Shown here: positions 61,048 through 64,000 of the stretch, one piece after another | Numbering within the stretch: the stretch's first letter is position 1 | How the letters are laid out: every line of letters starts with the position of its first letter | Notes under the pieces: generated by a model | Database searches by the model: none | What the model was told of the DNA's origin: nothing | What the model saw: the letters and a program-made list of their open reading frames with translations, nothing else | Program-made: the position numbers and the translations under genes | Assembly (NCBI GenBank): GCA_050303415.1 | Contig: JBNLBS010000004.1 | Location: 1 to 64,000 of the forward strand | Origin: JBNLBS01 sp050303415 | GTDB taxonomy: Bacteria > Pseudomonadota > Gammaproteobacteria > Methylococcales > Methylomonadaceae | Length of the DNA stretch: 64,000 nt | Direction of reading: 5' to 3'

Positions 61048-62270
61048 TAGCCAAATACCTCAATTAAGGACTTAATTCCTTCCATTAACACATCAATTTC
61101 CTGCTTGGTATTGTACATGGCAAACGATGCTCTTGCTGTAGCAGGCACTTCAAAAAAATCCATCACCGGCATGGCACAATGATGTCCCGCCCTGATTGCA
61201 ATACCCAGGCTATCCAACATGGTACCGATATCATGCGGATGAATTTTGTCCAAAACAAACGATAGGATTGCACCCTTTTCAGCCGCTTCGCCAATAATGC
61301 GCAATCCTTTGATTTGCTTTGCCTGCTCGGTTGCATAATGGAGCAATTCCGCCTCATAAGCGGCAATATTATCCATACCGATTTCGGTTAAATAATCTAT
61401 CGCTGCCCCCAGACCTACCGCATCGGCAATACTTGGTGTACCGGCCTCAAATTTATACGGCAAAGCATTATATTCAGTATCTTCAAAGGTTACCTTACGA
61501 ATCATATCGCCGCCGCCTTGATACGGCGGCATGGCTTCCAATAAGGCCTGTTTGCCATATAGAGCACCGATACCGGAAGGGGCATAAAGTTTATGCCCGG
61601 AAAAAACATAAAATTCGCAATCTAGTTCCTGCATATCAACCGCCATATGCGGCATAGCTTGAGCGCCATCTAACAGCACCGGAATATTTCTAGCATGGGC
61701 GGCGACAATAATCTTTTTCACCGGATTAATGGTACCCAGAGCATTGGACATATGTACCACGGAAACCAGTTTTGTTTTATCGCTGATCAGTTTCTCAAAT
61801 TCATTATAGATCAACTCACCCTGTTTATTAATCGGTGCAACTTTTAATACCGCCCCGGTTTGCTCACATAACATCTGCCAAGGTACGATATTGGAATGAT
61901 GCTCCATGGCAGTAATCAGAATTTCATCCCCTGCTGCGATGTTAGCTTTACCATAAGTTTGGGCAACCAGATTGATGGCTTCAGTAGCGCCACGGGTAAA
62001 AATAATCTCTTTAGTACTGTTGGCATTAATGAAATTTTTAACCTTTTCCCGTGCACCTTCGTATAAGTCGGTTGATTTGACACTAAGGCTATGCACACCG
62101 CGGTGTACATTGGCATAACTGTGGCGGTACAAATCCGAAATGCTGTCAATAACTACGTTCGGCTTCTGGCAAGTTGCCGCATTATCCAGATAAACCAAAG
62201 ACTTATTGCGAATCTTTTCCTGCAGAATGGGAAAATCCGCACGAATTTTATCAATAGGGAAAGCTGTCAT
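61047..62270 (-). CDS. sufS: Cysteine desulfurase SufS
   Basis: SufS removes sulfur from cysteine with PLP. The 407-residue group II desulfurase has PLP-Lys in FYVFSGHKLYAPSGIGALYG. The substrate region is ATRAHHSN-like TAMEHHSNIVPWQ, and the catalytic-loop cysteine is in IRAGHHCAMPVMDFF. Length is standard. It is preceded by a 246-base gap with a coding fragment, so it may have a promoter of its own or depend on sufD transcription. Confidence 0.96.
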   Translation of the reverse strand: MTAFPIDKIRADFPILQEKIRNKSLVYLDNAATCQKPNVVIDSISDLYRHSYANVHRGVHSLSVKSTDLYEGAREKVKNFINANSTKEIIFTRGATEAINLVAQTYGKANIAAGDEILITAMEHHSNIVPWQMLCEQTGAVLKVAPINKQGELIYNEFEKLISDKTKLVSVVHMSNALGTINPVKKIIVAAHARNIPVLLDGAQAMPHMAVDMQELDCEFYVFSGHKLYAPSGIGALYGKQALLEAMPPYQGGGDMIRKVTFEDTEYNALPYKFEAGTPSIADAVGLGAAIDYLTEIGMDNIAAYEAELLHYATEQAKQIKGLRIIGEAAEKGAILSFVLDKIHPHDIGTMLDSLGIAIRAGHHCAMPVMDFFEVPATARASFAMYNTKQEIDVLMEGIKSLIEVFG

Positions 62271-62312
62271 TTATTTAAGTTATTCCTGTTAAATATTTTA
62301 TTTATTATCCGG

Positions 62313-62474
62313 CTATTTTAGCGGATTGATCTGATCATAATCAGATATTTGCAGATATGATTCTTCATTGCCGATGATATATGGGTAATCTTTTCGTTGC
62401 CTAACTGTTTGAAACGAAGCATGTTTGAAAAACGCTTTTGTTACGCCAGATTTAAAACCTAGCCATTTCGCCGG
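62313..62474 (-). pseudogene. Start-less 53-codon coding fragment between sufD and sufS
   Basis: A minus-strand frame of 53 codons runs from just after a TAA (62475-62477) to a TAG (62313-62315). It reads PAKWLGFKSGVTKAFFKHAS and then SFQTVRQRKDYPYIIGNEE before ending DQINPLK. The stretch is protein-like in composition but has no ATG, GTG or TTG in frame before it. It may be the tail of a gene truncated by deletion, or a start codon may have been lost. I do not recognise the family. Confidence 0.4.
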
Positions 62475-62516
62475 TTATTCTTGATGTGACTATTAAGAGT
62501 TAATCAATATTTACCC

Positions 62517-63842
62517 CTACAACCACCCCATATCAACGCCCTGTTGAGGAAAACGTTGTAATAGTTGAGCCAGCACCATATCATGCAATGCCTGAATTTC
62601 CACCTTATTAACCATTTCATTGGCAAAAGCGAAAGTTAGCATATTACGGGCGGTTTCTTCATCGACACAACGCGATTGCAGATAAAAGACAGATTTTTCA
62701 TCCAACTGCCCTACCGTTATACCGTGCGCACATTTTACATCATCGGCATAAATCTCCAGCTGCGGCTTGGTATCCACCTCTGCATGTTCTGATAGCAATA
62801 AATTACGATTATGCATATCCGAATCGGTCTTCTGAGCATTTTCTTCAACAACAACCCGCCCCTGAAACACTCCACGGGCGCGCTGATCCAAAACACCTTT
62901 ATACTGCTCCCGACTAATCGCATTGGGTTTAAGGTGATTAATACGGGTATGATTATCGATATGCTGACGCTTGGTACCTAAAAACAAACCATTCAGATAA
63001 CATTCCGATGCCACATCCAGATCGGTATGCACATCATTACGTGCCAATAAACCACCAAAGGCAAAATTATGATGTTTGAATCGACTGTCACGCGCCTGTT
63101 TTATGTAGGTCCCGCCAAAATGATAGGCTTTTTCCGACTCGGCCTGCATTTTATATAGTGTTAAATCAGCATTTTCGGCAACAAACACCTCGTTCACTAT
63201 TGCCGATAAATAAGCCAGTTCTTCACCGACATAAGTTTCAATTACGTTGGCTGCAGCCATACTGTCAACAACCAGTATATTTCGGGTGGTTGCCAATAAA
63301 TCCGATTGCGTGACCACGTGCAACAATTGCAATGGTTTTGCCAAAACAGTTTTTTCCGGTACCTGTAAAAACAGTCCGTCACTAAACCAGGCAGTGTTAA
63401 AAGCAATAAAACCATGCTCATCATTAGCCACCGCCTGCCCCAGATATTGTTGCACCTGATCGGCATTATTGTTTAACGCATCACTCAAACTAGATACGGT
63501 GACATTGTCTGGCAGACCGGCCAATACAGACAACTGAGGAACAAACCGTCCGTTAACAATAACCACAGTCCAGGCTTCAGCGAGCATATACTGCTTCAAC
63601 CAGTCAGTATTTATATGCTGTTCGACATCAGCTATAGACGGTTGAAACAGCTTTTTTTCTATCGCAGAAACATTGGTATAACGCCATTCTTCATCACGAA
63701 CGGTTGGAAACCCCCGACCGGAAAACTGCGTAAAGGCATCACTTCTTAACTGTTGCAGCCAGTCTAAAGCCTGGCCCGGCAATTGCGCTGCCAAATGCGG
63801 ATATTCAGCCGTATAACGGCTAATTTCGTGCTGACCACTCAT
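62517..63842 (-). CDS. sufD: Fe-S cluster assembly protein SufD
   Basis: SufD pairs with SufB and SufC in the scaffold complex. The 441-residue product begins MSGQHEISRYTAEYPHLAAQ. It has DEEWRYTNVSAIEK near the start and the SufBD core with NLLLSEHAEVDTKPQLEIYA and DDVKCAHGITVGQLDEKSVF near the end. Length is standard. The ATG overlaps the sufC stop by one base. After its stop a 246-base gap separates it from sufS, where the coding fragment lies. Confidence 0.96.
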   Translation of the reverse strand: MSGQHEISRYTAEYPHLAAQLPGQALDWLQQLRSDAFTQFSGRGFPTVRDEEWRYTNVSAIEKKLFQPSIADVEQHINTDWLKQYMLAEAWTVVIVNGRFVPQLSVLAGLPDNVTVSSLSDALNNNADQVQQYLGQAVANDEHGFIAFNTAWFSDGLFLQVPEKTVLAKPLQLLHVVTQSDLLATTRNILVVDSMAAANVIETYVGEELAYLSAIVNEVFVAENADLTLYKMQAESEKAYHFGGTYIKQARDSRFKHHNFAFGGLLARNDVHTDLDVASECYLNGLFLGTKRQHIDNHTRINHLKPNAISREQYKGVLDQRARGVFQGRVVVEENAQKTDSDMHNRNLLLSEHAEVDTKPQLEIYADDVKCAHGITVGQLDEKSVFYLQSRCVDEETARNMLTFAFANEMVNKVEIQALHDMVLAQLLQRFPQQGVDMGWL

Positions 63843-64000
63843 TATGCTGCCTGCTCTTCAACCCAGGAATAACCTTTTTCTTCCAATTCCAGAGCCAGTT
63901 CAGGGCCGCCGGATTTAACAATCTGACCATGCGCCAAGACATGGACAAAATCGGGTTTAATGTAATCCAGCAAACGCTGGTAATGTGTAATCATCAAAAA
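63842..64000 (-). CDS. sufC: Fe-S cluster assembly ATPase SufC, C-terminal part, cut by the right edge
   Basis: The last 52 codons of a minus-strand frame read LMITHYQRLLDYIKPDFVHV and then GQIVKSGGPELALELEEKGY, ending EEQAA. This is the conserved C terminus of SufC, including the H-loop histidine in ITHYQRLL. The stop overlaps the sufD start as TAATG. The rest, and presumably sufB, lie beyond the window. Confidence 0.95.
   Translation of the reverse strand, partial: FLMITHYQRLLDYIKPDFVHVLAHGQIVKSGGPELALELEEKGYSWVEEQAA

Overview
The window reads as a chromosomal segment of a moderately AT-rich gammaproteobacterium. Supporting signs are the queG / nnr-tsaE-amidase-mutL-miaA neighbourhood, an Escherichia-like type I-E CRISPR-Cas locus, rsmJ, rimK, and a suf operon with a sufU-type scaffold. 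Small hairpin families and heavy c-di-GMP signalling would fit a methanotroph of the Methylococcales, but nothing in the window proves that. No rRNA or tRNA gene was recognised.

Layout. (1) 1-10.4 kb is a complete type I-E CRISPR-Cas locus on the minus strand: WYL regulator, a possible 36-codon ORF, cas3, cas8e, cse2, cas6e, cas7e, cas5e, a decayed ParE-like toxin gene, cas1, cas2, leader, and an array running off the left edge. Two of the four visible spacers differ by one base. (2) 10.4-11.5 kb holds two copies of a palindromic MITE-like repeat flanking a SnoaL/NTF2-like gene. (3) 11.5-19.2 kb is housekeeping: miaA, mutL, amidase, tsaE, nnr, and divergent queG. (4) 19.2-21.8 kb is a two-gene unit encoding an exported HExxH protein and a TPR/outer-membrane-barrel protein.

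(5) 22.2-35.7 kb is a dense sensory island. It has two REC-HATPase proteins, a Cache/HAMP/PAS histidine kinase, a membrane-anchored NMT1-like binding protein, a REC-HD-GYP phosphodiesterase, an apparently soluble kinase with an AmiC-like ligand domain, a PAS-GGDEF-EAL protein, and a decayed gene. The kinases lack receiver domains and the receivers sit on separate proteins, which suggests a branched phosphorelay that turns ligand sensing into c-di-GMP and anti-sigma-like outputs. This is the best candidate for an undescribed system here.

(6) 35.8-49.5 kb carries radA and a psiE-like gene. It also has two amidoligase modules: a retropepsin-like protease with an inactive-transglutaminase 7TM protein and an ATP-grasp ligase, and rimK with an aspartoacylase-like deacylase. 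A beta-CASP nuclease, an MscK-like channel and CorA lie between them. (7) 49.5-57.4 kb has a lone SLATT-domain protein and an mgtE gene interrupted by one in-frame UGA. It also holds a compact globin/YgjP/thioredoxin operon, a YccA-like protein whose terminator lies inside the next gene, an orphan receiver protein, and a Gfo/Idh/MocA oxidoreductase. (8) 57.5-64 kb carries sixA, a fatty-acid-hydroxylase-like gene, a DUF5610 protein, and the 3' part of a suf operon (sufC-sufD-sufS-sufU-rsmJ-Rieske). A start-less coding fragment sits between sufD and sufS, and sufC is cut by the right edge.
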